Shown one piece after another: positions 19,396 through 29,519 of a DNA stretch of 59,960 bases (positions within the stretch are counted from its first letter, which is position 1; each line of letters starts with the position of its first letter). This DNA is from Pseudorhodobacter antarcticus. Its GTDB lineage: Bacteria; Pseudomonadota; Alphaproteobacteria; Rhodobacterales; Rhodobacteraceae. The notes beneath the pieces were generated by a model. That model worked only from the letters and a program-made list of their open reading frames with translations. It made no database searches and was not told the DNA's origin. The DNA lies in NCBI RefSeq assembly GCF_900110135.1, contig NZ_FOCO01000021.1:1-59960 (forward strand), written 5' to 3'. Made by a program: the position numbers and the translations under genes.

Positions 19396-20025
19396 TCAAA
19401 GCTGTACCACCACACCGCCCGCTGCCTCGGCGTCACTGGCATCATGCGTGACCATCAATGCCGGAATCGCCCGCGCGCGCAAATGATCAAACACAAAGGC
19501 CCGAATTTCCGCCCGCAGCTCTTTATCCAACCGCGAAAAGGGCTCATCCAACAACAACGCCAACGGCTCCGCCAACAAGGCCCGCATCAACGCCGCCCGC
19601 GCCCGCTGCCCGCCCGACAATGTCGCGGGGTCACGGCCCGCAAACCCAGCAAGCCCTGCTTGCTCCAACGCTTCCTCAACCGCCGCGCGCCGCGCCGCGC
19701 CCCGCACCCCGCGCGCAAGGCCAAAGGCCAGATTATCGCCCACCGACAAATGCGGAAACAGCATCGCATCTTGAAACAACACGCCAATGCGCCGCGCCTC
19801 AGTAGGCAGGGCCAGCATATCACGGCCCGCCAATTCCACCCGCCCCGACACGGCAAACCCATACACCAAATGGCCACCAATCGCGTCGAGCAAGGTCGAT
19901 TTGCCAATCCCCGACGGGCCCATCAGCGTGGCAACCTCGCCCCCCGCCACCTGCAAACTGACAGGCAGAAACAGCGGCGCACGCCCTTTTGGCCCCACCG
20001 ATACATCAAACAACCCAAGGCTCAT
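19396..20025 (-). CDS. ABC transporter ATPase, YnjD/ThiQ-like
   Basis: A 209-residue ABC ATPase: Walker A TLMGPSGIGKSTLLDAI, Q-loop VLFQDAMLFPHLSVGDN, signature LSGGQRARAALMRALL, Walker B LALLLDEPFSRLDKEL and the switch His in ALMVTHDASDAEAAG. It starts at ATG 20025, overlapping the permease stop by four bases. A much longer reading of this frame through 20901 is an artefact inside the permease gene. The order binding protein-fused permease-ATPase-phosphotransferase neighbour matches E. coli ynjB-ynjC-ynjD-ynjF. A thiamine transporter (ThiBPQ) is the nearest named alternative. Confidence 0.88.
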   Translation of the reverse strand: MSLGLFDVSVGPKGRAPLFLPVSLQVAGGEVATLMGPSGIGKSTLLDAIGGHLVYGFAVSGRVELAGRDMLALPTEARRIGVLFQDAMLFPHLSVGDNLAFGLARGVRGAARRAAVEEALEQAGLAGFAGRDPATLSGGQRARAALMRALLAEPLALLLDEPFSRLDKELRAEIRAFVFDHLRARAIPALMVTHDASDAEAAGGVVVQL

Positions 20026-21725
20026 CGCGCCCCTCCCTGCAACCCGCGCCGATTGCGGTACACCAATGCTGGCACCAGCAGCGCAGCGCCATAGGCCAAA
20101 AACGGCAGCCCGGCCTGCAACACCGCGTACACCCCCACAATCCTGCGATCGGACCCGCTGGCCAGCGTCACCGCTTCGGTTGTCAATGTCGCCACGCGCC
20201 CCGCCCCCATGAACAAAGTCGGCAAATATTGCGCCACCGACACCGCAAACCCAACCGCCCCCGCCACCATCAACGGGCGCACCAGCATCGGCAATTTCAC
20301 CGCTACCAACCGCCGCCACGGCGATGCCCCCAGCGCCGCCGCCGCACGCAAATGCTGGCGGTCCAGCGCGCGCCACGGGTCCGACAACGCGATCATAACA
20401 TAGGGAAACACGAACAACATCTGCGCCCAGATCACGGCCAACATTCCGCCGCTGATACCCATCTGCAAAAATAGCACGTTCAATCCGTATAAAAACCCGA
20501 TTTGCGGCACCAACAGCGGCAGATAAATCATCACCTGCGCCCAGCCTGCCCGTCCCCGCCGCGCGCGGTCCTCGCCCTCCAACCACGCGATGGCCAGCGC
20601 CAGTGACGCCAGCATGGTCGCCACTCCAATCACAATTGTGGCCCGCGCCGCATCGCCCCAGCCCGCACCCGGCGTCATCCACGCCCGCATCGACCAGCTT
20701 TGCGGCAAGGCCTGCGGAAATGACCAACGCCACGCAAACGACCACACCAACAACGACAGCAGCGCCAAAATCCCCAACGCAAACAACACTGCAACCATCC
20801 CGCCAGCCACCCACAGCCCAGGCCCCGCCGAATGTCCGCGCCCACCGCGCCGCAACCACCACAGGCCAACACGCCGCGCCACGCCCTCGGCCACAATCCA
20901 CAGCCCAATCGCCCCTGCAACCACCCCCACCTGCATCAACGCCGCCGCCGATGCAGGCAAAATCAGCGCAATATCAGGCGCGGAAAACCAACGCACAATC
21001 GCAACCGAAAACGTGGGCGGGTTCGACGGCCCAAGGATGATCGCCAAATCCACCACCGACAGCGAAAACGCCAGCACGATAAAAATCGGCAGCCTTATCA
21101 ACGGGTAAACCTGCGGCAAGATCACCTTGGCCCACACCATTCCGCGTCCATACCCCAACGCGCGCCCCGCCGCCAACTGTCCGCGCACTGGCAATTGCCC
21201 CAGCGCAGACCCCATAATCAACAACAAAAACGGCACTTCCTTGATCAGCAATCCAATGATCAGCGCGACACCCCAACCATCGTTTACAGTTGCCAAATCC
21301 GGCGGACGGTCCCACCCCGTCACCCCCGGCGACAACATCCGCGCAATCCACCCCGATGGGGTCAACAAAAACGCCAAACCAATTGCCAGCGCGGCGTGGG
21401 GGGCCGCCAAAAGTGGTATTAACGCCCGCCCCATCAGCCCCGCCCAGCGCCCATACACCAGCGCCACAAATCCCGCCGCCAGCACCAGCGCCAACACGGT
21501 GGACCCAACGCCCGTCACCAAGGTCAGCCGCAAATTGGTCCCGAACCCAGGCAAATCCAGCAAGGCCCGCCACGCATCCAGCGACCAATCCACCGCACTA
21601 ATCGCAGGCAAAACCCCAAACGCTGCGCGCGCCGTCTGGGCAAATCCCGCAATGATGGGCAACACAAACCCACCCAGCAAGGCAAGGGCCACAACACCCC
21701 TCAGCGCGCGGCCATCAGCCTTCAT
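20022..21725 (-). CDS. ABC transporter permease with two fused permease units, YnjC/ThiP-like
   Basis: A protein of 567 residues with two tandem permease units, about a dozen hydrophobic segments in all. Each unit has an EAA-type loop: QLAAGRALGYGRGMVWAKVILPQ in the first and RAAAALGASPWRRLVAVKLP in the second. Fused permeases of this kind are seen in ThiP and YnjC. It starts at ATG 21725, overlapping the end of the binding-protein gene by four bases, and its own stop overlaps the ATPase start, so the three genes are translationally coupled. The substrate is not known. Confidence 0.88.
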   Translation of the reverse strand: MKADGRALRGVVALALLGGFVLPIIAGFAQTARAAFGVLPAISAVDWSLDAWRALLDLPGFGTNLRLTLVTGVGSTVLALVLAAGFVALVYGRWAGLMGRALIPLLAAPHAALAIGLAFLLTPSGWIARMLSPGVTGWDRPPDLATVNDGWGVALIIGLLIKEVPFLLLIMGSALGQLPVRGQLAAGRALGYGRGMVWAKVILPQVYPLIRLPIFIVLAFSLSVVDLAIILGPSNPPTFSVAIVRWFSAPDIALILPASAAALMQVGVVAGAIGLWIVAEGVARRVGLWWLRRGGRGHSAGPGLWVAGGMVAVLFALGILALLSLLVWSFAWRWSFPQALPQSWSMRAWMTPGAGWGDAARATIVIGVATMLASLALAIAWLEGEDRARRGRAGWAQVMIYLPLLVPQIGFLYGLNVLFLQMGISGGMLAVIWAQMLFVFPYVMIALSDPWRALDRQHLRAAAALGASPWRRLVAVKLPMLVRPLMVAGAVGFAVSVAQYLPTLFMGAGRVATLTTEAVTLASGSDRRIVGVYAVLQAGLPFLAYGAALLVPALVYRNRRGLQGGAR

Positions 21726-22906
21726 TTGATATAGCGTTCGCCCCAAGCCTCAACCAGCTTGGTCATCCAGCTTGCATGTGGCTCCAACAACGTTGGCCCC
21801 AGATCGGCCAACCTTGGCAGCGCGGGCGACGAAGGAAGGTTGGCAAACAGCGCCGCCTCCTCCGCGTTCAACTTTGTTGCGTCCAGCACCGAAAAACTGC
21901 CCAACACCTCGATGTTTTGCTGATGCGCCTGTGTCGCGGGTTCCAGCAAAAAGTTCGCCACAACCTCTGCGCCTTCACGGTTCGCCGCATTATACGGAAT
22001 CGCCACAAATGAGATATTCCCGATCGACCCATCCCGCGGCACAAAAACCCGCGCGGTGTCTGGCAACAACCCTTCGGCAATTGCCCCTGCCGCGGATGCC
22101 GGGTCAAACGACACGCCAAAATCCACCTCACCATCGTTCAGCATCTGCTGCTGCACCGATTGGTTTTCCGGGAATGTCGCGCCCTCACGCCACATCAGCG
22201 GGCGCAGCGCATCATACCACTGCCACAAAAACCCTGTGGCCTGCGCAAACGCTTCCTCCGTCACCGGGGCCTGCAACGCGGCTTTGTCTGGCGCAAATTC
22301 CACCAGCGCCTGTTTCAAAAACGTCGACCCCATGAAGTTGCTCACATCGGGGTGCGTCACCCGTCCCGGATTGGCCTGCGCATAATCCAAGAAACCCGCC
22401 ATATCCTTTGGCGGCTCTGTCACCACGGCACTGTCATAGGTGAACACAAACCGCGCCAACCGCCACGCAGATTCGTAACCTTCAACTGGCACCGTGAAAT
22501 CCACCGACGCCGCCGCATCCGGCCCAAGGTCAAGATACCGCGCATTGGGCAGGTCCGTCGCAAACGGCCCGTGCAGCAAGCCTTGTTCCTTCATCGACAG
22601 GAAATTCGGCCCGTTAATCCAAATCATATCCACCGACCCGCCGCTGTCCTTGCCCGCCGCCTTCTCCGAAATCACCTGCGTCACGGCCGTGGCGGTGTCG
22701 GTCAGCTTCACCTGCTCCACCTTCACGCCGTATTTCGCCTCCGTCTGCTCCCCCACCCAAACGATAAACGCGTTGGTCCGCGCATCCCCGCCCCAAGCGT
22801 TCCAATACACGGTCTGGCCGCGCGCCGCGTCCAGCGTTTGCTGCCAGTCGGCCAGCGCAGGGGTGCCAAGGCCGAGACTTAGGGCGGCGATAATTAGGGG
22901 GCGCAT
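21722..22906 (-). CDS. ABC transporter periplasmic binding protein, YnjB-like
   Basis: A 394-residue exported protein with a short signal peptide (RPLIIAALSLGLGTPALA, cleavage after ALA) and a type-2 periplasmic binding fold. YWNAWGGDARTNAFIVWVGE opens the mature part, and DMIWINGPNFLSMKEQGLL and GSTFLKQALVEFAP follow. This looks like E. coli YnjB rather than ThiB, which is shorter. The ligand is unknown; the adjacent CDP-alcohol phosphotransferase might hint at a phospho-compound. It is the first of the three transporter genes and follows the ynjF-like gene by 19 bases. Confidence 0.85.
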   Translation of the reverse strand: MRPLIIAALSLGLGTPALADWQQTLDAARGQTVYWNAWGGDARTNAFIVWVGEQTEAKYGVKVEQVKLTDTATAVTQVISEKAAGKDSGGSVDMIWINGPNFLSMKEQGLLHGPFATDLPNARYLDLGPDAAASVDFTVPVEGYESAWRLARFVFTYDSAVVTEPPKDMAGFLDYAQANPGRVTHPDVSNFMGSTFLKQALVEFAPDKAALQAPVTEEAFAQATGFLWQWYDALRPLMWREGATFPENQSVQQQMLNDGEVDFGVSFDPASAAGAIAEGLLPDTARVFVPRDGSIGNISFVAIPYNAANREGAEVVANFLLEPATQAHQQNIEVLGSFSVLDATKLNAEEAALFANLPSSPALPRLADLGPTLLEPHASWMTKLVEAWGERYIK

Positions 22907-22925
22907 AATGGCTCCAATCTAAGGG

Positions 22926-23534
22926 TCAAAGGTCAGAAAAACTGCGCCAGCCCGCATGCCAGCGCAAGAAAGTGGTCAACAAACACGCAGCGGCAAAGGC
23001 ATAGGCCAGCGGCACAAACCATGCCGGAAACAGACACATCACAACGAACAGCACAATGGTTTCCGTGCCTTCCGTTAGCCCGCCAAGGTAATAAATCCCC
23101 TTGGTCGGATAGACCTCCGCCGTCATCCCTCGCTTGGCCGCGATCACCGCAAAGGCCAAAAAACTGGACCCAGTGCCAACAAAGGCGCAAATCAAAACCG
23201 CCGCCGCCAGCGCATTTGCAGGGTCCGCCAACGCAAACCCAAGGGGAACGGTGGCATAGAAAAAGAAATCCAGCGCGATATCTAAAAATGCGCCCCGGTC
23301 GGTGGCCCCCGCCTTGCGCGCCATAATCCCGTCCAGCCCATCGGCCACCCGATTTGCCAAAATCAACACCAGCGCCAGCCAAAACCACCCCAGCCACAGC
23401 GCAGGCAGCGCCAACAGCCCAACCGCAAATCCCGCCAGCGTCATTTGGTCTGCGCCCACACCCCGCGCTGCAAAGGCCCGCGCAGGGACCTCCAGCGCGG
23501 CCCGCAGTGGGGGCAAAATCAGGGCATCAATCAT
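22926..23534 (-). CDS. CDP-alcohol phosphatidyltransferase family protein, YnjF-like
   Basis: A 202-residue membrane protein with the CDP-alcohol phosphotransferase motif spread over ANRVADGLDGIMARKAG and GAFLDIALDFFFY; all conserved Asp and Arg positions are present. Five or six hydrophobic helices follow. It would transfer a phospho-alcohol from a CDP-linked donor; neither donor nor acceptor can be told. It is the promoter-proximal gene of a minus-strand run with a YnjBCD-like transporter, the same company as ynjF in E. coli. Confidence 0.85.
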   Translation of the reverse strand: MIDALILPPLRAALEVPARAFAARGVGADQMTLAGFAVGLLALPALWLGWFWLALVLILANRVADGLDGIMARKAGATDRGAFLDIALDFFFYATVPLGFALADPANALAAAVLICAFVGTGSSFLAFAVIAAKRGMTAEVYPTKGIYYLGGLTEGTETIVLFVVMCLFPAWFVPLAYAFAAACLLTTFLRWHAGWRSFSDL

Positions 23535-23639
23535 TCAAAAGGCCTTTACCGGGACGCCCAAGGCATAGGACAAACTGACCCGGCCTGTCAGCCCCCAACG
23601 GTGTTACATCTGCACACAATGGCGTCAGCGCGGGCGGGC

Positions 23640-24773
23640 TTACCCTTTACCCAACACCGCATCCTGATGTTCACCCAGCTTCGGCGCGGGTCGGTCCAAC
23701 GCCAACTCCGCCCCCGAAAACGTTATGGGGGACCGCACACCCGGCAACCCATCGGGCGCAATTTGCATGCTCCGCGCAATCACTTGGGGGTCAGCAAACA
23801 CCTCGGCCAAATCATTGATCGGCCCGGCAGGCACCCCCGCCCCTTCGCATGCCGCCAACAAATCGGCCTTGCTGCGCTGCTTGGTGGCGCGGCCCAACGC
23901 CTCGGTCATGGCCACGCGGTTCACCACGCGGTCCGCGTTGGTCGCAAACTCCGCCGCCGTGCCCATCGCCCCCATACCCAACACGTCGCAAAACCGTTGG
24001 TACTGCCCATCATTGCCCACGGCAATAATGATAAAACCATCGGCGCAATCAAACACCGCATAGGGCGCAAGGTTCGGGTGCGCGTTGCCCATCATCCTTG
24101 GTGCGACCCCTGTGGTCAAATAATTCATCGACTGGTTCGCCATAATGCCAGTCGCCACATCAAACAGCGCCATATCAATTTGCTGCCCCAAGCCCGTGCT
24201 GGCCCGCTGATGCACCGCTGCCAAAACAGCCGTTGCCGCATAAACCCCGGTGAAAATATCCGTCACCGCCACGCCCACCTTTTGCGGCTGGCCATCGGGC
24301 GCACCTGTGACTGACATCAACCCAGACATGCCCTGAATGATAAAATCATACCCGGCCCGCTGCGCATATGGCCCGGTTTGCCCAAACCCCGTGATCGAAC
24401 AATAAATCAACGCCGGGTTCACGGCGGCCAAACTGGCATAATCCAACCCGTATTTCGCCAGCCCACCAACCTTGAAATTCTCAATCACCACATCCGCGTC
24501 CGCGATCAGCCGCCGCACGGCCTCCTGCCCCTCAGCCGTGCGAAAATCCACCACGACGGACCGCTTACCCCGATTGGTCGCATGGAAATAGGCGGCGGAA
24601 CGGTCGCCCTCGCGTTCAATAAAAGGGGGGCCCCAGCGGCGGGTATCATCGCCCTCCGGTGCCTCCACCTTTATCACATCGGCCCCCAAATCGGCCAAGG
24701 TTTGCCCCGCCCACGGGCCCGCCAAAATGCGGGCCAGCTCAATCACCTTCAAACCAGCAAGCGGGGCGGCCAC
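23640..24773 (-). CDS. CaiB/BaiF family (family III) CoA transferase
   Basis: A 377-residue family III CoA transferase. Conserved stretches are LKVIELARILAGPWAGQTLADLGADVIKVE, GDDTRRWGPPF, NRGKRSVVVDFRTAEGQ, the catalytic-Asp helix DVVIENFKVGGLAKYGLDY, and GFGQTGPYAQRAGYDFIIQG. Such enzymes move CoA between acyl-CoA and a free carboxylic acid; the partner acids cannot be named. The start is a GTG at 24773, three bases after the stop of the DsbA-like gene, so it is probably co-transcribed with it. Confidence 0.9.
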   Translation of the reverse strand: MAAPLAGLKVIELARILAGPWAGQTLADLGADVIKVEAPEGDDTRRWGPPFIEREGDRSAAYFHATNRGKRSVVVDFRTAEGQEAVRRLIADADVVIENFKVGGLAKYGLDYASLAAVNPALIYCSITGFGQTGPYAQRAGYDFIIQGMSGLMSVTGAPDGQPQKVGVAVTDIFTGVYAATAVLAAVHQRASTGLGQQIDMALFDVATGIMANQSMNYLTTGVAPRMMGNAHPNLAPYAVFDCADGFIIIAVGNDGQYQRFCDVLGMGAMGTAAEFATNADRVVNRVAMTEALGRATKQRSKADLLAACEGAGVPAGPINDLAEVFADPQVIARSMQIAPDGLPGVRSPITFSGAELALDRPAPKLGEHQDAVLGKG

Positions 24774-24776
24774 GGC

Positions 24777-25397
24777 TTATTTCGCCAGTTCAGCGTCAAG
24801 CAACGCTTTCAAATCGGCATAGTTCATGTTGCTGTGCTGCACCCCGTTCAACATAAACGACGGGGTCGATGTGATGTTATCCGCCTTGGTGTCCTCTTGA
24901 TATTTGTTCACCATCGCTTGCGCCATCGCAGCGTCGTTCAGACAGGCATCCAGCGCATCATTTTCCAGCCCGGCCGTCCGGCCCACGCGGCGCAGGTTTT
25001 CCACCACAGTCGCCGGATCATCCGACGCGGCCCATTCTTGTTGGGTGGAATACAAAATCTCTTGGATCCCAAAATACCGCAAATCACCCCCACAGCGCGC
25101 CACCATCGCCGCCCACAACCCATAGCGGTCGAAAAACACCTCGCGGTACACGAACTTGATCTTGCCAGTATCAATGTAATCGCGCTTCAAATCCTTGAAC
25201 ACCTGTTGGTGGAATGTCGCGCAATGCGGGCAGGTATAGGATGCATATTCGGTCAACACGACCTTCGCATCGGCCTTGCCCAAAAACATATCCGGCACCA
25301 CCGGCAACACCGGCGCCTCGGCGGTTTGCGCCCACAGGGGCATCGCGGTGCTTGCCATCGCAACAGCAAGGGCGGCGGTAAAGTCTCTGCGGTTCAT
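24777..25397 (-). CDS. DsbA-family thiol-disulfide protein (periplasmic)
   Basis: A 206-residue exported thioredoxin-fold protein. The N-terminal signal (NRRDFTAALAVAMASTAMPLWA) carries a twin-Arg, so Tat export is possible though the flanking pattern is not perfect. The active site is CPHC at residues 56-59 (SYTCPHCATFHQQV), followed by the inserted helical domain and a cis-Pro in TSTPSFMLNG. It likely oxidises or isomerises disulfides in exported proteins, closest to the DsbA/BdbD group. Start ATG 25397 overlaps the stop of dciA by four bases. Confidence 0.9.
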   Translation of the reverse strand: MNRRDFTAALAVAMASTAMPLWAQTAEAPVLPVVPDMFLGKADAKVVLTEYASYTCPHCATFHQQVFKDLKRDYIDTGKIKFVYREVFFDRYGLWAAMVARCGGDLRYFGIQEILYSTQQEWAASDDPATVVENLRRVGRTAGLENDALDACLNDAAMAQAMVNKYQEDTKADNITSTPSFMLNGVQHSNMNYADLKALLDAELAK

Positions 25398-25936
25398 AAT
25401 TTGCCTCTTTGTGATTTGGCACGAGATAAGAAGTTTTGCGTCAAAGATTCAAGGGCATCACGCAACGCATTGTCGTGAACACCCTCCGCCGCGCGCTCCG
25501 CTTCGGCCTTGATCGCCGGGTCGGGCGCTGGTTTTGGCGCAGGCGCGTGGGTGAAACTGGGTTGCCCCTCGGCAAATCCAGTCGGCGCAGTCTGCGTCAA
25601 CATAATCCGCGAAATCGCCGCATATCCGTAACAAGCGTTGACCTTTTCCTTGATCACCGGCAGTTGCATTTGCACCATCGGCGCGTTGGATGATGTGGTC
25701 AGCAGCGTCAACGCCGCCCCCATGCCCCCCTTGCCATAGCCGATTTTCACAGGCCGCGTGATGGCCGCCACCTCAACGCCCACAATCTCCGCCCATGCGG
25801 TCAAAAGCCGCGTCACCGCGAATCCCCGCGTCTCGCCCGCCGTCCGAATCCGGTCCTTCAACAGGTTCGACGTCGCCTCAAACCCTCGCAACCGCCGGAT
25901 TTTCGCCTGATATGTCCCGCCCTGCGCCTGCTTCAT
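25394..25936 (-). CDS. dciA: DUF721 protein, DciA-type helicase operator
   Basis: A 180-residue protein with the N-terminal DUF721/DciA domain: GFEATSNLLKDRIRTAGETRGF, LLTAWAEIVGVEVAAITRPVKI and INACYGYAAI-like helix NACYGYAAISRIML. DciA is the ancestral loader or operator of replicative helicase DnaB. The C-terminal third is Ala/Pro-rich and probably disordered. It is the promoter-proximal gene of a dciA-dsbA-like-CoA-transferase run and divergent from mutY; this pairing of mutY, DUF721 and a DsbA protein is frequent in Rhodobacterales. Confidence 0.85.
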   Translation of the reverse strand: MKQAQGGTYQAKIRRLRGFEATSNLLKDRIRTAGETRGFAVTRLLTAWAEIVGVEVAAITRPVKIGYGKGGMGAALTLLTTSSNAPMVQMQLPVIKEKVNACYGYAAISRIMLTQTAPTGFAEGQPSFTHAPAPKPAPDPAIKAEAERAAEGVHDNALRDALESLTQNFLSRAKSQRGKL

Positions 25937-25994
25937 CTGGTCATTCCCTCAACTCCCGCTATCTTAACGCGGGCAACGAAAGGTGCCAGCACCA

Positions 25995-27041
25995 ATGACC
26001 CTAAAAACAGGATTAAACATGCACGGTGAGGCGGCAACCCTGTTGGCATGGTACGACGTTAACGCCCGCACAATGCCGTGGCGCAGCCCCCCCCGCAGTG
26101 GCATCCGCCCCGACCCCTACCGCATTTGGTTGTCCGAGGTGATGCTGCAACAAACCACAGTGGCCGCCGTGCGCGCCTATTTTACCCGTTTCACCGCGCG
26201 TTGGCCCACAGTCAGCGATCTGGCAGCGGCGCAAGATGCCGATGTCATGGCCGAATGGGCGGGCCTCGGCTACTACGCCCGTGCGCGCAACTTGCTAAAA
26301 TGTGCGCGCGCCGTCCGTGCGCGCGGCGGGTTTCCCACCGATTACGCAACCCTCCTTACCTTGCCCGGCATCGGCCCCTACACTGCCGCCGCCGTCGCCT
26401 CCATCGCGTTTGATCAGCCCGCTACCGTGGTCGATGGCAACGTCGAACGCGTCATGTCCCGCCTGTTCAACGTCCAAACACCTCTGCCACAGGCCAAACC
26501 CGAACTCACCACCCTCGCCGCATCCCTCACCCCGCAAACCCGACCCGGCGATTACGCCCAAGCCGTCATGGACCTTGGCGCAACCATCTGCACCCCCCGC
26601 AACCCCGCCTGCGGTATCTGCCCTTTGCGCCAATTCTGCGCGGCATGGGATGTGGGCACCCAAACCACCCTGCCCCGCAAATCCCCTAAGCCCGAAAAAC
26701 CAACCCGCATCGGTGCCCTTTGGCTCGCCCGCCACCCAAACGGCGATTGGCTGGTCGAGGCACGGCCAGAAAAGGGCCTTCTGGGCGGCATGACAGGTTT
26801 TCCCGGCATGGGCTGGGACAAATCCACCGCCCATGACGCCCCCCCGATCACGGCCAACTGGGAAAATTTGGGCAAAATCCGCCACACTTTCACGCATTTC
26901 CACGCCGATCTAACCGTGCTGGCCGCAACCACCACCGCCGCGCCCAATCACGGGATGTTTCAGCCCGTTAATCCTGAAAACCTGCCCACATTGATGCGAA
27001 AGGCCTATGACCTTGCGTCTGGAACCCTTTTGAAGCGTTGA
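25995..27041 (+). CDS. mutY: A/G-specific adenine DNA glycosylase MutY
   Basis: A 348-residue glycosylase that removes A mispaired with 8-oxoG. Seen are PWR near the start, VMLQQTTVAAVRAYFTRF, WAGLGYYARARNLL, the helix-hairpin-helix LPGIGPYTAAAVASIAF with catalytic Asp in VVDGNVERVMSRLF, and the 4Fe-4S ligands in CTPRNPACGICPLRQFC. The C-terminal Nudix-like domain begins near residue 235 (IGALWLARHPNGDWLVE). ATG 25995 is used; an in-frame ATG at 26019 is possible. Partner of mutM in this window. Confidence 0.95.
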   Translation: MTLKTGLNMHGEAATLLAWYDVNARTMPWRSPPRSGIRPDPYRIWLSEVMLQQTTVAAVRAYFTRFTARWPTVSDLAAAQDADVMAEWAGLGYYARARNLLKCARAVRARGGFPTDYATLLTLPGIGPYTAAAVASIAFDQPATVVDGNVERVMSRLFNVQTPLPQAKPELTTLAASLTPQTRPGDYAQAVMDLGATICTPRNPACGICPLRQFCAAWDVGTQTTLPRKSPKPEKPTRIGALWLARHPNGDWLVEARPEKGLLGGMTGFPGMGWDKSTAHDAPPITANWENLGKIRHTFTHFHADLTVLAATTTAAPNHGMFQPVNPENLPTLMRKAYDLASGTLLKR

Positions 27042-27088
27042 CCGACCCATCCCACCCCGCCATCATGCGCAAAACCAAGGGGCCTGAT

Positions 27089-28228
27089 ATGACCGTTATT
27101 CCCGCTGCCGACGTAATCCGCCCCCACCACGCCCTGCCGTTCTGGCTGTCTCTGGGCCTAATCCCCGTTGCCATCACCTCAGCCCTCTTGGGTGGTTGGA
27201 CGGTTTTGCTCATCCCCGTCGCCTCCTGGGGCCTGTTCTCCTTGCTCGATGCGATCCTCGGCACCAATCCCGACAACTCCGACCTCGACACCCCCGAAAG
27301 CGGGCTCATGTGGTACCGCGCCATCACCATCATCTGGTTTCCAGCCCAATTTGCCCTCCTTTGCTGGCTCCTCTGGTACGTCCCCCGCGCCGACCATCTC
27401 GGCACCCTTGAATCCATCCTGATTTTCTTCGGCATGGGCGTGATTTCCGGCACTATTGGCATCAATTACAGCCACGAACTCATGCACCAAAAATCAAAAC
27501 TCGAACGCTGGCTCGCCGATCTTCTTCTCGCCTCCGTCCTTTATTCCCACTTCCGCTCCGAACATCTGCGTGTCCACCACCTTTACGTCGCCACCCCCCG
27601 CGACCCTGTAACCGCCCGTTATAATGAAGGATTTCACCGCTTTCTTCCCCGCGTTCTGCGCCAGTCCATCACCTCAGCTTGGAATGCTGAAAAGGCGATG
27701 CTCGCCCGCCGCAACCTGCCCGTAACCCACCCCAGCAACCCATTCTGGCGTTATGCGGCACTCCAAATCGGGATGCTCATTCTGGCATTGGCGTTGGGCG
27801 GTTGGATGGGGCTGGCCCTGTTTCTTTATCAGGCCGCCACCGCAATCTGGCAGTTGGAACTGGTGAATTTCATCGAACATTACGGCCTCACCCGCCGACA
27901 CCTTGGTAATGGAAAATACGAACATGTCATGCCTCGCCACTCGTGGAATGCCGATCATACCGCCTCAAACTGGCTCTTGATAAATTTGCAACGCCACTCC
28001 GACCATCACTACAAACCAGACCGCCGCTTTCCCTTGCTGCAAACCTACACTGATGCTGATGCGCCACAGCTGCCCTATGGCTATCCGGTTATGACCACCG
28101 CGGCGATGGTGCCACCGCTGTTTCGCCGCATCATGAACCCCCGCGTTCGGGCGTGGCGGCGGAAATACTATCCCGATATTACGGATTGGCACACCTATAA
28201 CAAAGCGCTCAACCCCGCGCCCCAGTAA
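27089..28228 (+). CDS. alkB: alkane 1-monooxygenase (AlkB family)
   Basis: A 379-residue integral membrane non-haem di-iron hydroxylase. The His boxes are visible: HELMH in NYSHELMHQKS, HFRSEHLRVHHLYVATP, the AlkB-specific NFIEHYGLTRR, and LQRHSDHHYKPDRR. Several hydrophobic helices precede and separate them. The family oxidises terminal methyls of medium-chain alkanes using rubredoxin and its reductase. ATG 27089 behind AAGGGGCC gives MTVIPAADVI. No rubredoxin gene is adjacent, so electron donors must be encoded elsewhere. The marine setting fits alkane use. Confidence 0.93.
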   Translation: MTVIPAADVIRPHHALPFWLSLGLIPVAITSALLGGWTVLLIPVASWGLFSLLDAILGTNPDNSDLDTPESGLMWYRAITIIWFPAQFALLCWLLWYVPRADHLGTLESILIFFGMGVISGTIGINYSHELMHQKSKLERWLADLLLASVLYSHFRSEHLRVHHLYVATPRDPVTARYNEGFHRFLPRVLRQSITSAWNAEKAMLARRNLPVTHPSNPFWRYAALQIGMLILALALGGWMGLALFLYQAATAIWQLELVNFIEHYGLTRRHLGNGKYEHVMPRHSWNADHTASNWLLINLQRHSDHHYKPDRRFPLLQTYTDADAPQLPYGYPVMTTAAMVPPLFRRIMNPRVRAWRRKYYPDITDWHTYNKALNPAPQ

Positions 28229-28229
28229 A

Positions 28230-28263
28230 CAAAAAAACCCGCCATGCAAACGCACACGGCGGG
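28230..28263 (-). terminator. intrinsic terminator of ccrM
   Basis: Read on the minus strand, CCCGCC (28263-28258) pairs with GGCGGG (28243-28238) around a 14-base loop and is followed by seven T (28237-28231). It lies about 50 bases after the ccrM stop and immediately after the stop of the convergent alkB. Confidence 0.85.
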
Positions 28264-28311
28264 AAAGTGGTGTCGGGGTAAATCCCCAACACAGGCGGTA
28301 AACTTAGGGGG

Positions 28312-29466
<1,155 letters not shown>

Positions 29467-29480
29467 TTAAGGACAAAGAT

Positions 29481-29519
29481 GAGTCATTCCTGATTCGCCG
29501 TCAAATTCTTTATTGAATC
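29481..29519. promoter_or_regulatory. cluster of three GANTC (CcrM) sites upstream of ccrM
   Basis: GAGTC (29481-29485), GATTC (29492-29496) and GAATC (29515-29519) fall in 39 bases, 51-89 bases upstream of the ccrM start; the last overlaps the rnhB stop. By chance one expects about one GANTC per 256 bases. In Caulobacter the ccrM promoter is also under GANTC control, so a methylation-dependent switch is plausible here. Confidence 0.65.

Noticed and set aside
19396-20901. A 501-residue version of the YnjD-like ATPase
   Set aside because: The upstream 292 residues are Gly/Val/Ala-rich out-of-frame translation of the permease gene; the ATPase begins at ATG 20025.
24378-25478. Long plus-strand frame opposite the CoA transferase and DsbA-like genes
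   Set aside because: It is rich in Arg, His and Pro, has no family pattern and is the antisense shadow of well-supported genes.
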